64,000 nt of DNA from JAIYDQ01 sp034408855 (GTDB lineage Bacteria; Planctomycetota; Planctomycetia; Pirellulales; Pirellulaceae): positions 49,737 to 113,736 of the forward strand of contig JAWXCK010000005.1 of the NCBI GenBank assembly GCA_034408855.1, given 5' to 3'. Numbering within the stretch: the first letter of the stretch is position 1; each line of letters starts with the position of its first letter. A program made the translations under genes and the position numbers. The notes under the pieces are model-generated. The model saw nothing but the letters and a program-made list of their open reading frames with translations, did no database searches and was not told where the DNA came from. Positions 1 to 9,780 of this stretch are shown one piece after another.

Positions 1-1
1 A

Positions 2-649
2 CCGATCACGCTCGTCGATGGGAATTTCGCATCGCTTGAACAACTGACGCATCTGGCCGAATCGTATCAGTTGAATGCTGGCTTCGTCGTCGAATCACAA
101 TCGCTTCGACCTGGCTCTAAGACGGCTGTCGTCGTTCGAACGCAACTGACATGCAATGGCGTCCTGATCCCAATCAGCCTCCTCGAACAACCGCAACTTA
201 CGATTACCGCTACCGATCAAGATGGAATTCAAACGTCACAGACCTACAGTGCGATCAAGTTACGCGACGACATCGAGCTATCGCAGACCTTTCTCGTCCC
301 ACAGCGACTTGTCTTACTCGCTTTTACCCTGCACGGCAAAGTACACAATCTAAGCCAAGCGATTCGTCAACCGATTTCGGCATCGCAATCGATGGCCGTT
401 ATGGGGCGACTGCAGACGACGACGAAGTCTGATCGCCAACCATTGGCTGGTGCGTATGTCAAAGTCTATGCACGACATCAAGATGGTTCCGTTCGATTCT
501 ACAAAGACGGCTATACCGATCTTCGCGGACAGTTCGAATATGCAAGTCTGAGCACCAACGATTTGGATACCGCGCAACGCTTCTCGATCCTCGTACTCCA
601 TCCCGAGCATGGCGCGATCATTCGTGAAGCCGAACCGCCGAAAAAATGA
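2..649 (+). CDS. C-terminal part of a large conserved protein with a carboxypeptidase-regulatory-like end (5' truncated)
   Basis: The frame is open from base 2, so the start lies outside the window and only about 215 C-terminal residues are seen. The last 90 residues (GAYVKVYARHQDG, DGYTDLRGQFEYASLST) look like a carboxypeptidase-regulatory-like beta-sandwich of the kind that ends very large planctomycete proteins. The protein stops with a short basic EPPKK tail. Catalytic residues are not visible. The function is unknown; a structural or export-associated role would be inference. Its 3' end faces the decayed cas3 remnant on the opposite strand. Confidence 0.6.
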   Translation, partial: PITLVDGNFASLEQLTHLAESYQLNAGFVVESQSLRPGSKTAVVVRTQLTCNGVLIPISLLEQPQLTITATDQDGIQTSQTYSAIKLRDDIELSQTFLVPQRLVLLAFTLHGKVHNLSQAIRQPISASQSMAVMGRLQTTTKSDRQPLAGAYVKVYARHQDGSVRFYKDGYTDLRGQFEYASLSTNDLDTAQRFSILVLHPEHGAIIREAEPPKK

Positions 650-698
650 TCATTCCACAACGCAAGCCATTCAGTGCTCAACTGACAATCACTCCTAT

Positions 699-731
699 CT
701 TGTAAATCCTGTTCATCCTGTCTGCTTTTGT
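699..731. repeat. Short heptad-like repeat (ATCCTGT type)
   Basis: Two close copies of ATCCTGT in the context TAAATCCTGTTCATCCTGTC lie exactly where cas3 homology ends and the neighbouring gene's downstream DNA begins. It may mark a recombination junction; this is inference. Confidence 0.4.
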
Positions 732-734
732 TGC

Positions 735-1245
735 TCAACGCCTTTCGGCGATCAATGGACAGCAACAGTTCCAACTTATCGGTCGAGCCGTTTGGACTGG
801 CCGATGGGATATCGCGGCCGAACGACGGATGATGCCCGGTGACCGACCACAACAGGATGTGCCAATCGATTTCTCGCTTTGGCTCATCAAGATGCGACCG
901 AAACCAATCTTGAAATTTCGCTTCTCGGAGAATGTACCAACTGACCCACTCATGCCGAACGGCTTGCCGGTGCGTCGAATTGCTTCGATTGCCACAAATC
1001 AGCGCTTGAAATTGATTGTTTGCCTTGCCAAGATCGTGACATGCAGCGGCCAGCAACACGAGCTTTCGAAATCGCTGCATCGAATTATCTGTATTGATCT
1101 CGAATGCGTTTAGTTGAAAGACTCCAGTTGTGTCGACGATTGCGCCGGCGCATGAGACTACATCTTCGAGATGGCTCGGTAGAAAAATGCTTTTGGATGG
1201 GATTCCATCTTGTGAATCCTAGCTTTTCGCTCTGAGTCGGTCCAC
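735..1245 (-). pseudogene. cas3: cas3 remnant (N-terminal HD nuclease domain), nonsense-mutated and truncated
   Basis: Read on the minus strand from a GTG at 1245, the frame gives a short leader, an in-frame amber codon at 1219-1221, and then a recognisable Cas3 N-terminus. This includes LPSHLEDV, a HD motif in ACHDLGKANNQFQ, a downstream RHEWVSWYIL, and GHHPSFGRDIP. These match the HD (Cas3'') nuclease domain of type I CRISPR effector helicases. Homology is lost near 735; the helicase half is absent and no other cas gene or array is in the window. An internal ATG at 1080 could still express a fragment, but it starts inside the domain. A WYL-type regulator fragment lies directly upstream, a common partner of type I cas operons. 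I infer the relic of a lost CRISPR-Cas locus; the subtype cannot be told. Confidence 0.7.
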
Positions 1246-2232
1246 TATTTTTTCTCAACTCGTTGGTAGGCCACAAAAATCCCGCAGCCCATGTGTCTTC
1301 TTCCGCCGAGGCCGGTGGTTTGGGTAGCGAATCTTGACTGCTCGTTTCCGAACCGTAAAGATCTCGCATCAGTCGAAGTTCTTGCAATACCTCTGCTCGC
1401 AATTCTTGTGGTTCAAGGACCTCTGCTTTGCTGCCGAAGGAGAGTATCCATGACTTGACCTCCAGAAGACTACTCAACTGCAGTTCGACAATGACACTGC
1501 CATCGGATTGCGGAAGCAACTGCTGCGAGGTATGAAATTGCTTTTCGCAGACATACTGGACTGCCGTCCCGGTGAATCGAATGCGAATCAGTCGCTTTTC
1601 GCGACCGGTAACAATACTAAACACATCTTTAAAGTATTGACTAATCTTAAAGTCAGCCGGTCGTTTGAAGGGAAAGTTCGTAAGGTCGGTGCTGCGAATA
1701 CGATCGATTTTCCAGGTGCGAGTCTCGTCATGATGGCACGAGTGACCGACGACGTAGAGAGTGCCTCGATGCTCCGCGAGTCCGTAGGGATAGATATCGT
1801 ACGTCAATGGCTCGGTGTATCGAGCTGAGTCGAGAAGTAAATGCGTGACGAAATCTTGTCGACGTACTTGGCTTCGGTTTCCCCCAGAAACAAGCGAAGC
1901 TTTTCATAAGCTGAGGTTGCTGCTTGCTCGATCCCGGTTCCTTCGAATGCAGTAAGAGTGGATTTGCCGAGAAAAACAGCCAATGCTTCGTCGTAGGTGA
2001 GGCGAAGTGGCGGGAGCTGGGAACGATCGAGCGCATACGTCTTATGATTTTTCGATCCCGTTGTCTCGACTACTTGTATTCCTTGATCCTTCAGCTCTTT
2101 GAGATCGCGGCGAATCGTTTTTTCACTGATTTGAAAAAGATGCGCCAAGGAAGCGATATCGTGAGCACTGGTACGATCGGCCAATTGCCGAAGCAGTGAA
2201 AAAATTCTCCCGATGGAAGATTTGTCTGCCAT
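1085..2232 (-). pseudogene. WYL-domain transcriptional regulator, split by a frameshift
   Basis: The N-terminal piece (2232 to 1804, 142 codons) carries a DeoR/HTH_11-type winged helix (ISEKTIRRDLKELKDQGI). It ends just where the second frame (from 1807) resumes with TEPLTYDIYPYGL and the WYL-core-like RGTLYVVGHS, followed by the WYL C-terminal extension. The two halves are one protein interrupted by a one-base shift near 1804-1825. The last 50 or so residues down to 1085 run over the cas3 start in another frame and are probably read-through after loss of the normal stop. Regulators of this type often precede type I CRISPR-Cas or other defence operons and bind ligands or nucleic acid through the WYL fold. 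The break could be a real mutation or a sequencing error, but the adjacent damaged cas3 favours decay. Confidence 0.7.
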
Positions 2233-2601
2233 TAAAAAGCTCTTTGAATCAATTCATAAGCCAATCACACGCCCGTTCATAGGAAAGTCGGAGTGTAATC
2301 GACTTGAATAGAATTGCCACAACAGTAGGGACATTGGCTGTCCAACCGGATAAATTACGGCGGAAAGACGTCAGATGCGACAGACCGGTAATTTCGGCAC
2401 GCTACGATTTGCGATCGCGGTAGTGGAGGTTGTTAAACCTCCTTGTATCTAGGGATCTTTAACAAGAACCACTACGTTATGTAGCTTCGTTGAACGGTAT
2501 TGGTTTTATACGCGACTAAAGTCGCGGAGTTGGTCACGGAGTGACCAACCTACGTGAATGTAGATGGTTTTCGGCGTCGCGTCGAAATACTTTTCGTCTG
2601 G
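2233..2601. other. Intergenic stretch with stacked palindromes
   Basis: No supported gene. A nested palindrome lies at 2420-2475: outer arms GTAGTGG/CCACTAC and an inner hairpin GGAGGTT/AACCTCC at 2425-2442. Two adjacent hairpins lie downstream of metH, CGCGAC-TAAA-GTCGCG at 2511-2526 and GTTGGTCAC-GGA-GTGACCAAC at 2529-2549. The latter pair could act as a terminator for metH or be REP-like repeats. The 5' part presumably holds the promoter of the WYL regulator. Confidence 0.5.
2511..2549. repeat. Twin hairpins (REP-like) downstream of metH
   Basis: Two perfect inverted repeats sit side by side: 6-bp arms around TAAA, and 9-bp arms around GGA. Neither is followed by a T run, so a repeat element is as likely as a Rho-independent terminator. 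Confidence 0.5.
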
Positions 2602-5600
2602 CTATGCGTCGTATCCCAAGTTGGGCGACAGCCATTTTTCCGCAGTGGCTTTTGGCCAGCCTTTGCGGTGTGCATAATCTTCGACTTGCTCGCGGGTGAT
2701 TTGATCGACGGCAAAGTAGCGGGCTTCGGGGTGCGAAAAATAGAGTCCGCTTACCGAAGCGGCTGGCCACATCGCAAAGCTTTCCGTCAAAGTGATACCG
2801 GCTCGCTCTTCCGCTTCGAGCAACTTCCAAAGTGTGGCCTTCTCGCTGTGATCGGGACACGAGGGATAACCGGCTGCCGGACGAATACCTTGATATTTCT
2901 CGTCGATAAGTTCGTCTTTGGAAAACCTTTCGCTAATTCCCCAGTCCTTTCTCGCTCGCTCGTGCAGCATCTCGGCGAAAGCTTCAGCCAATCGATCGGC
3001 GCATGCTTGAACGAGAATCGCTTTATCGTCTTCGTGTTCGGATCGCAATTTCTTAGCGATCTCGTCGACACCGTGACCGGCGGTGAGCGCAAAGGCTCCG
3101 ATGTAGTCGGGCTTGCCAGTTGGATCGATGTAATCCGCTAAACTGCGAAATGCTTTTTGGTCGACGCGTTCCCATTGTTGCCGCAACATTTCGAAACGGA
3201 CAAGTTCGCTTGAACGACTTTCGTCTTGATACAACACGACAGTATCGCCGAGATTCATGGCGGGAAAGAAGCCGTAAACACCGCGCAGAACAATGCTCGG
3301 GTCGTGCTCGAACTGGTCAAGTGTTTTTTGTGCATCATCGTAGAGTTCCTTGGCGATGGCGCCGACAATTTCATCTTGAAAGATCTTTGGATACTTCCCT
3401 TTCAATTCCCAGGTCATGAAGAATGGCGACCAGTCGATATAGGGTCGCAATTCGGCTACGGTAACACTGACGTCTTTCAATCCGATAAAACTTGGTTTGG
3501 GAGCGGTATAGTTTTCCCAATCGATCGAAAATTTACGCGATTGGGCATCGGAAAATTCGACGAGCTTTCGGTCGCGGCGAATCGAGAAACTGGCTCGTTC
3601 TTCGTCCTGCTTGACTTTGATCGAGGCACCAAAGGCACCGCGAGAATCAGGATTGACGAGTTTCTCGACGACGGGAACGCTCCGCGAAGCGTCGAGGACA
3701 TGCACGACTTCGTGATCATAATGTTGAGCAATCTTGACGGCGGTGTGCTTGGCGCTGGTGGTCGCTCCGCCGATAAGCAGTGGAAGAGTAAAGCCTTCGC
3801 GTTGCATCTCTTTGGCGACGTGAACCATTTCGTCGAGCGACGGGGTAATCAAGCCCGACAAGCCGATGATCTGAGCATTGTGCTTTTTGGCTTCAGCTAA
3901 AATCTTTTCGCACGGCACCAAGACTCCCAGATCGATGACTTCGAAATCGTTGCATGCAAGAACGGTTCCGACGATGTTCTTGCCGATATCGTGAACGTCG
4001 CCTTTCACGGTGGCCAGCAATACTTTGCCGCGGCTGGTGTGTCCACCGGTACCACCCGCGGCAGCCTTTTCGGCTTCCATGTACGGCGTCAGGAAGGCGA
4101 CGCTCTTCTTCATCACCGCAGCGGATTTAACGACCTGCGGCAAAAACATTTTGCCTTGTCCGAAGAGATCGCCGATGATGTTCATGGCATCCATCAATGG
4201 TCCTTCGATCACTTTGATAGGTCGACCGTATTCGAGACGAGCTTCTTCGGTGTCGGACTCGATATGATCCGAGATCCCTTTGAGCAAGGCATGCCGCAAG
4301 CGTTCAGCGACAGTGCCTTCTCGCCATGCGTCGACTTTGACAGGAGCTTTGTCTTTGGCTTTGACCGTTTCGGCAAAATCGATCAAGCGTTCGGTCGCGT
4401 CAGGGCGGCGATTAAGCAAGACATCTTCGACTCGCTCTCGCAATTCAGGATCGATCTCGTCGTAGACTTCGAGCATCTCGGGGTTCACGATCCCCATATC
4501 GAGACCGGCTTGGATTGCATGATAAAGAAAAGCGGCATTCATCGATTCGCGGACGGTATCGTTACCGCGAAACGAGAATGAAACGTTGCTTACCCCGCCG
4601 CTGGTTCGCGCGCCAGGACATTCCTTCTTAATCGTACGAACCGCTTCGATGTAGTCGACGGCATAGTTCGCATGTTCAGGAAGCCCGGTTCCGACCGTGA
4701 GAATATTGGGGTCAAAAATAATATCTTCGGCAGGGAATCCATTTTCGGTTAGCAGCTTGTAAGCTCGCTTGCAGATGCGAACTTTGTTTTCGTAGTCAGC
4801 CGCTTGGCCCTGTTCGTCAAAGGCCATGACGACGACGGCAGCTCCATGCTGTTGGATGAACTTTGCTTTGCGCAGAAAATCAGCTTCACCCTCTTTCATG
4901 CTGATCGAGTTAACGATCGGCTTGCCGGGCGAATGGCGGAGTCCGACTTCGAGAATCTCCCATTTCGAGCTATCGACCATCACCGGAACTTTCGCGATGT
5001 CGGACTCGTGAGCGATCAAGTTCAGAAAAGTGCTCATCGCAGCTGCACCGTCCAACATCCCTTCGTCCATGTTGACGTCGATCACATTCGCTCCGCCTTC
5101 GACCTGCGTCCGAGCGACGCGAATGGCGTCCTCGAATTTTCCTTCCTTAATCAGTCGAGCAAACTTACGGGAGCCGGCGACGTTTGTGCGTTCGCCGATC
5201 ATGACGAATGGATTGTCTTTTCGGAAAACAAATGGTTCGTTACCGGCATACTGCGACATGCGCGAACGCGTCGGAGCATTGCGTGGCTTGAGATCGCGAA
5301 CTGCTTCGCCGATGGCTTTGATATGGGCAGGCGTACTTCCACAGCATCCGCCGACAATGTTGACCCAACCTTGTTTGGCGAAGTCTCGAACGAAGCCCGC
5401 CATACGGCTGGGTGTTTCGTCGAATTCACCTAAGGCGTTGGGCAAACCAGCGTTCGGATAACAACTGATGGCTGAATCGGCAACGTTTGCCAGTCGTTCC
5501 AAGTAAGGGCGCATTCGATCGCCACCCAGTCCACAATTCAGACCTACGCTTAACATCGGAAAGTGCGAGACGGCGATCCAGAAGGCTTCGAGCTGCTGCC

Positions 5601-6282
5601 CGGTGAGAGTAACTCCTCCTTCGAAGACGGTTGCCGAAAGCATGACTGGCCAGCGTCGACCGCGTTTGGCGAAAACATTTTCGATCGCCAACAAGCAAGC
5701 TTTGAAATTCAATGTATCGAACGAAGTCTCGGGCAAAAGAATGTCGACGCCGCCATCCAAAAGTCCTTCGCTGTTGACTTCGTAGCTGGCTACCATTTGC
5801 TCAAAGCTAAAGGGTCGTGTTGCCGGATCGCCTTTGGCATTCATCGACAATTGGACGGCGGTCGGACCCATGCTGCCGGCGACAAATCGCGGCTTCGAAG
5901 GATCGCGTTTCAAATGAGCTTCGACCGCCGCTCGCGCGACTTCGGCACCTGCTTTCGATATTTCGTAAGCTAGATCCGACATCTTCGTTTCGGCTAAGCC
6001 GATGAGGCTGGCGTTGAACGTATTGGTCTCGATAATATCCGAACCAGCTTCGAGGTATTCTGCATGAATACCTTGAATGATCTTGGGTTGGGTGAGTACC
6101 AAGAGGTCGGTCGCTTTGGAAAGGTCGGCGGGATGATCTTTGAAGCGTTCACCGCGAATCGCCGATTCCTCAAGTTTTTTCTGGAAGATGAGGGCCCCCA
6201 TCGAACCATCCAGCAATAAAACCCGCTGTTCCATCAGCTCGCGTAGAAGTCCTTCTGAATCTGATTGAGCCCTAGTGGCCAT
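2602..6282 (-). CDS. metH: Cobalamin-dependent methionine synthase
   Basis: It transfers a methyl group from methyltetrahydrofolate to homocysteine via cobalamin in the cytoplasm. All four modules are present. The homocysteine domain begins with LLDGSMGALI and has the zinc ligands GGCCGS near residue 312. The pterin domain contains NVAGSRKF. The B12 domain has DVHDIGKNIVG near residue 760, supplying the cobalt-ligating His. The C-terminal AdoMet reactivation domain ends with a typical SGLYFSHPEA. I chose the ATG at 6282 (MATRAQ) because AGGA lies six bases upstream; this gives 1226 residues, the usual MetH length. An in-frame ATG six bases earlier and a 40-residue longer frame are less likely. 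No cobalamin or SAM riboswitch was recognised upstream, where only 46 bp separate it from the preceding gene, so co-transcription is likely. Confidence 0.95.
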   Translation of the reverse strand: MATRAQSDSEGLLRELMEQRVLLLDGSMGALIFQKKLEESAIRGERFKDHPADLSKATDLLVLTQPKIIQGIHAEYLEAGSDIIETNTFNASLIGLAETKMSDLAYEISKAGAEVARAAVEAHLKRDPSKPRFVAGSMGPTAVQLSMNAKGDPATRPFSFEQMVASYEVNSEGLLDGGVDILLPETSFDTLNFKACLLAIENVFAKRGRRWPVMLSATVFEGGVTLTGQQLEAFWIAVSHFPMLSVGLNCGLGGDRMRPYLERLANVADSAISCYPNAGLPNALGEFDETPSRMAGFVRDFAKQGWVNIVGGCCGSTPAHIKAIGEAVRDLKPRNAPTRSRMSQYAGNEPFVFRKDNPFVMIGERTNVAGSRKFARLIKEGKFEDAIRVARTQVEGGANVIDVNMDEGMLDGAAAMSTFLNLIAHESDIAKVPVMVDSSKWEILEVGLRHSPGKPIVNSISMKEGEADFLRKAKFIQQHGAAVVVMAFDEQGQAADYENKVRICKRAYKLLTENGFPAEDIIFDPNILTVGTGLPEHANYAVDYIEAVRTIKKECPGARTSGGVSNVSFSFRGNDTVRESMNAAFLYHAIQAGLDMGIVNPEMLEVYDEIDPELRERVEDVLLNRRPDATERLIDFAETVKAKDKAPVKVDAWREGTVAERLRHALLKGISDHIESDTEEARLEYGRPIKVIEGPLMDAMNIIGDLFGQGKMFLPQVVKSAAVMKKSVAFLTPYMEAEKAAAGGTGGHTSRGKVLLATVKGDVHDIGKNIVGTVLACNDFEVIDLGVLVPCEKILAEAKKHNAQIIGLSGLITPSLDEMVHVAKEMQREGFTLPLLIGGATTSAKHTAVKIAQHYDHEVVHVLDASRSVPVVEKLVNPDSRGAFGASIKVKQDEERASFSIRRDRKLVEFSDAQSRKFSIDWENYTAPKPSFIGLKDVSVTVAELRPYIDWSPFFMTWELKGKYPKIFQDEIVGAIAKELYDDAQKTLDQFEHDPSIVLRGVYGFFPAMNLGDTVVLYQDESRSSELVRFEMLRQQWERVDQKAFRSLADYIDPTGKPDYIGAFALTAGHGVDEIAKKLRSEHEDDKAILVQACADRLAEAFAEMLHERARKDWGISERFSKDELIDEKYQGIRPAAGYPSCPDHSEKATLWKLLEAEERAGITLTESFAMWPAASVSGLYFSHPEARYFAVDQITREQVEDYAHRKGWPKATAEKWLSPNLGYDA

Positions 6283-6328
6283 GCGCATTCCTATGAGACA
6301 GGTAGTCTGAATTTCAAAGAGGTCTAGT

Positions 6329-7321
6329 TTACTCGGAACGCCGGTTTTTAGGATAGTAAATCCGCACATCGGGGTGCGTTGTGTACATCCGCCAGATGGT
6401 TCCATCGTGAACCACCATACCGCTACCTGCTCCCGGCAACTTCGGATTCACCGGTAAGACCGGATTGCCAGAGTACTTTTTCCATGTCACCAGATCATCC
6501 GAGACGGCCAGACAAGTGCTCCATTCTCCCCATTGTGGCAATGCGCTGGCGTGGTAGTACGCATAATAGCGACCATCGAGCTTGATAATCTGATCGACGG
6601 CAACGGCGTAAAGGTCGTATGCCGACGGACCAAGGCCAATCACAGGCTCGTCGCAGACGTTGGTCCAGACCTTCATGTCTTTGGACGTAGCGGCGTAAAC
6701 AGCCAAGTCTTTGCGTTCGTAAAAAAGCCACCATCTGTCGTTCTCATACCATGCGGTGGGGGTACCGCGAGGCCCCACCGAAATCGGTTGGCCGTTGGCC
6801 TGTCGAATATCTAAGTCGCCTTGCTCGTCCCAGTGCACGCGATCTTTCGAGGTCAGCAAGTGCGCTACGTCATCGGCCCCCTCTGCGAACATGTAATATG
6901 TATCGTCAAGTTTGACAACACACGCGTCTTCGATCCACCCTTTGGTATTCAGCGGATTGCTAGGCCAACGCTTCCAATTCAAACCGTCGGATGAGGTCGC
7001 ATAGCCTAGGAAGCGGTCCTTCGACAAACTATCGTTGTAGCCAGTAAACCAAAGATGCCATTGGTCATCTTCTCGCATAATCCAGCCGCGCTCGCGAACA
7101 CGACTGTCCCAATCGTTCGGTCCTTCTCCTGCTAAGAGCGGCTTCTCGGAAGCGAGTCCGAATTCCGTGAGTTGGCGTGGAAACTCGATCGTGTCCGTTG
7201 GTCGAGCCAGCACGGATTTGGGATCTTCTGCTTCCAAAACGGCGGGGCAAACGCACAGACAAGCGATCGCAAATTTTGGAAACAATATTCTAAACTTAAC
7301 CTGACGTACGAATGAGCGCAT
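6329..7321 (-). CDS. Secreted five-bladed beta-propeller, glycosidase-like (GH43/GH32-type)
   Basis: A signal peptide (MRSFVRQVKF then a hydrophobic stretch ending near AVLEAED) precedes a propeller-like body of about 300 residues. Repeated blades each contain a W-x-L/M-W/F-aromatic pattern and an acidic residue, such as DQWHLWFTGYND, DDTYYMFAEGAD and NDRWWLFYERKD. This is typical of GH43/GH32 or GH130-like glycosidase folds, so a carbohydrate substrate is likely but unproven. I took the start at 7321 because it begins the signal peptide; a frame 24 codons longer exists. It lies 46 bp upstream of metH on the same strand, but no metabolic link is evident. Confidence 0.65.
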   Translation of the reverse strand: MRSFVRQVKFRILFPKFAIACLCVCPAVLEAEDPKSVLARPTDTIEFPRQLTEFGLASEKPLLAGEGPNDWDSRVRERGWIMREDDQWHLWFTGYNDSLSKDRFLGYATSSDGLNWKRWPSNPLNTKGWIEDACVVKLDDTYYMFAEGADDVAHLLTSKDRVHWDEQGDLDIRQANGQPISVGPRGTPTAWYENDRWWLFYERKDLAVYAATSKDMKVWTNVCDEPVIGLGPSAYDLYAVAVDQIIKLDGRYYAYYHASALPQWGEWSTCLAVSDDLVTWKKYSGNPVLPVNPKLPGAGSGMVVHDGTIWRMYTTHPDVRIYYPKNRRSE

Positions 7322-7490
7322 GGATGTCGAAGTCGATTGAACAAGCCTAGTACGATTTGAAATTATCCTCGATAAGATTTTTTTCTTCTTCATGATTGTA
7401 CCGACGGCAGAATCGACATAACTGTTTCAGACACCCAAAATACGAATCGCGTTCATTGAATTTTGATTGTTTTAACGAGTCGCAGCCGTA

Positions 7491-8381
7491 ATGTCGCTGG
7501 AATTGTCCCATATTCGGAAGGTCAAAAAACCCTTCCCATTTAGGCGCTTTTTTATTACATTATTCTCAATGACGTTAGTTTCACAATCCGTTCTAGGACT
7601 TTATCAAGCCGAACTGGCTCGAGAATCGATCCGTGAATCGACATGGGAAGCTTGCGCATTCTCGCAACGCGATCCGTTCAAATCGACGCCGAATGAAGAC
7701 GCTTGCATGGTGATTCCTTGCGGTGACGATTCGGTGGTACTGGCAGTCGCCGATGGTTGCGGAGGAATGCGCGGCGGAGCTCAAGCATCCCAACTTGCTT
7801 TGCAATGCTTGGAGCAATCGGTCAAAGAATCTGTAGGAAAGGCCGGTATCGTTCGAAGTTCTATCTTGGATGGAATCGATCGAGCGAACGAAGAGATTCA
7901 ATCGCTGAAGCTCGGTGCCGCCTGCACAATCGCCGTTGTTGAAATACATCAAGGAGTCATGCGACCCTATCACGTCGGAGACTCGGTGATCCTGGTCACC
8001 ACCAATCGTGGCCGCGTTCGGTATGAGTCGCTATGTCATTCGCCAATTGGCTATGCAGTCGAATCCGGGTTATTGGCTGTAGAGCACGCGATTCACCACG
8101 AGGATCGTCATCTCATTTCCAACTATGTTGGTAGTCCCGACATGCGAATCGAAATCGGGCCGGCACTGCAACTCTTGAAAAGTGATCGCATTTTAATCGC
8201 CAGCGACGGCTTGTTCGACAATCTTTCGAGCAACGAAATCGTCGAGCGTTTGCGTAAAGGCCAGCTGTCGGAAAGCGTTGAGCAACTGACCGAATTAGCA
8301 ACGCAGCGGATGAACACCCCGCACGTTTCGGCGCCGTCGAAACCCGACGATTTGACCTTAGTCGCGTTTCGAAACCGATAG
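7491..8381 (+). CDS. PP2C-family protein phosphatase
   Basis: It hydrolyses phosphoserine/phosphothreonine using two metal ions. The metal-binding signatures are visible: NEDACMV, ADGCGGMRGG, SDGLFDNLS and the C-terminal KPDDLTLV. The first 40 or so residues are hydrophobic and basic (FFITLFSMTLVSQSVLGL) and may be a membrane anchor or an over-long start; an in-frame ATG at 7569 gives a protein that starts close to the catalytic domain. Neither start has a clear ribosome site. Planctomycetes carry many Ser/Thr kinases, so a partner elsewhere is expected, but none lies adjacent. Confidence 0.85.
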   Translation: MSLELSHIRKVKKPFPFRRFFITLFSMTLVSQSVLGLYQAELARESIRESTWEACAFSQRDPFKSTPNEDACMVIPCGDDSVVLAVADGCGGMRGGAQASQLALQCLEQSVKESVGKAGIVRSSILDGIDRANEEIQSLKLGAACTIAVVEIHQGVMRPYHVGDSVILVTTNRGRVRYESLCHSPIGYAVESGLLAVEHAIHHEDRHLISNYVGSPDMRIEIGPALQLLKSDRILIASDGLFDNLSSNEIVERLRKGQLSESVEQLTELATQRMNTPHVSAPSKPDDLTLVAFRNR

Positions 8382-8410
8382 TCATTTCTAGCCAAGCAAA
8401 GTTTATGCGA

Positions 8411-9592
8411 TTAGGCGGCTGGCTTACGTTTTTGCTTGAAATCGGATATCAGCCAGTTGCGAATCTTTTCAAGCTCATTGTTCCACGATTTCGCTAATCG
8501 CTTTTTGCAAAAGACGTGAAACAAGGCGTCGACTGTTTCCGATAGACTTCGGATCGATTCGATTCGAGACTCGAATATGACTCGCCCCTCGGCCTCGTCA
8601 TCTTTTTGGATTTTGGCACCGCTGACGCCGAACGATTCGGCGCTGAGTACCAAATCAAATTGCTGGCCAAACCGATTCAGAATCATGCCTGTCTTTCGAG
8701 GGATTTTTCCGGATCGGATCGCATGACCTGCTTCGGGAAGTTTAACCGGACTTTCGGATGTAATCGTTTCTTTTCCAAAAGCACCAAAGGGGCACTCGAG
8801 GCTCAATGTTTTGGCCAACATGGCTGTAACTTCCGAATTATCCTCTAACTTCAAGGTGTCCGATTCATTTTCAAGATGCCACCACAACCACATCATGAAT
8901 TCATTGCCGAGAAAATCATAGTTGGCGGCGTCTGAATTCAACCACGCATACTCGTTCCCTTCTTGGTCCGGATGAAAGGCTGCCGGACTTGAATTTTCGA
9001 GCAGCGATCGACACTTGTGTTTATCGGCCCAAGCAGTTGCAATCGATCCCGCAGTCAGTCGGCTTAATTCCACATCAAACGCTTTTGAAAACAAGTCAGC
9101 GCCGTGTCCGATGGCCGATTCGCTTGATCCGCCGAAGTAAAACATTTCGTTGCTGAAATCCCAGAGGATCGGAAACTGGTTCATTTTGTGGTACTTGCCG
9201 CTGCTTGCTTCGACAGCGCATCGCTGCTCGACAAAGTCTTTGGCTTCTTGTCGCTGAACTTTCGTTGGACGACCGGTTCGGCTTTCTGCTATGGCGGCCG
9301 CTAGCTCGATCTGCAACCAAGCTTTCTTCATCGCCGACGGTACTTGATTGGTATCGATGCGAATCGCGCAATGCAGAGCGTCGCCGATGAGGTTCTTTTC
9401 CAAATCAAAATCGGTATCGAGAAGATGGGAACCGGCAAGAAATCCGACATGAATATTGTCTTCGGAAGAAGTCTGGAATTTTCCGATCGCATGGTTTTGG
9501 AGGATTTCGATTTGGTCGTCACCGAATTGTTTCGGTACTTTTCCAGTGACTTTAAATCGTTCAAAAGAGACGCTTCCAGAAAGAAATGCCAT
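8411..9592 (-). CDS. RdgC-like recombination-associated protein
   Basis: A 393-residue protein. The N-terminal half (FLSGSVSFERFKV, a central LQIELAAAIAES helix and a later QFPILWDFSNEMFYFGGSS strand region) resembles the RdgC family. RdgC forms a toroidal DNA-binding dimer that limits RecA access. The C-terminal half is diverged. I used the ATG at 9592 because GGAG lies seven bases upstream; the frame extends 39 codons further without a better site. It stands alone between a phosphatase gene and tatA. Function by family resemblance only; an unrelated DNA-binding protein is possible. Confidence 0.5.
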   Translation of the reverse strand: MAFLSGSVSFERFKVTGKVPKQFGDDQIEILQNHAIGKFQTSSEDNIHVGFLAGSHLLDTDFDLEKNLIGDALHCAIRIDTNQVPSAMKKAWLQIELAAAIAESRTGRPTKVQRQEAKDFVEQRCAVEASSGKYHKMNQFPILWDFSNEMFYFGGSSESAIGHGADLFSKAFDVELSRLTAGSIATAWADKHKCRSLLENSSPAAFHPDQEGNEYAWLNSDAANYDFLGNEFMMWLWWHLENESDTLKLEDNSEVTAMLAKTLSLECPFGAFGKETITSESPVKLPEAGHAIRSGKIPRKTGMILNRFGQQFDLVLSAESFGVSGAKIQKDDEAEGRVIFESRIESIRSLSETVDALFHVFCKKRLAKSWNNELEKIRNWLISDFKQKRKPAA

Positions 9593-9780
9593 TGTTGCTC
9601 CTGCGGGTAAAGCCGATCTTGAACCATCGAGTCTGATTGGATCGAGAAATCCAACGGTCCAAGTATTTCGTCCAGATGCGGTGAAGTGCTTGCAAAACTC
9701 TTCGACCACTTACCGACTTTGCGCAACCGGTATTCTCCAACCTTTTATCGGTTGATGGTTCCGTACTCGCGGCAATAACT

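Noticed and set aside
1..2600. CRISPR array near the cas3 remnant
   Set aside because: No regularly spaced direct repeats were found; only palindromes and a short heptad-like repeat.
6283..6328. Cobalamin or SAM riboswitch ahead of metH
   Set aside because: The gap is only 46 bp and holds no recognisable core.
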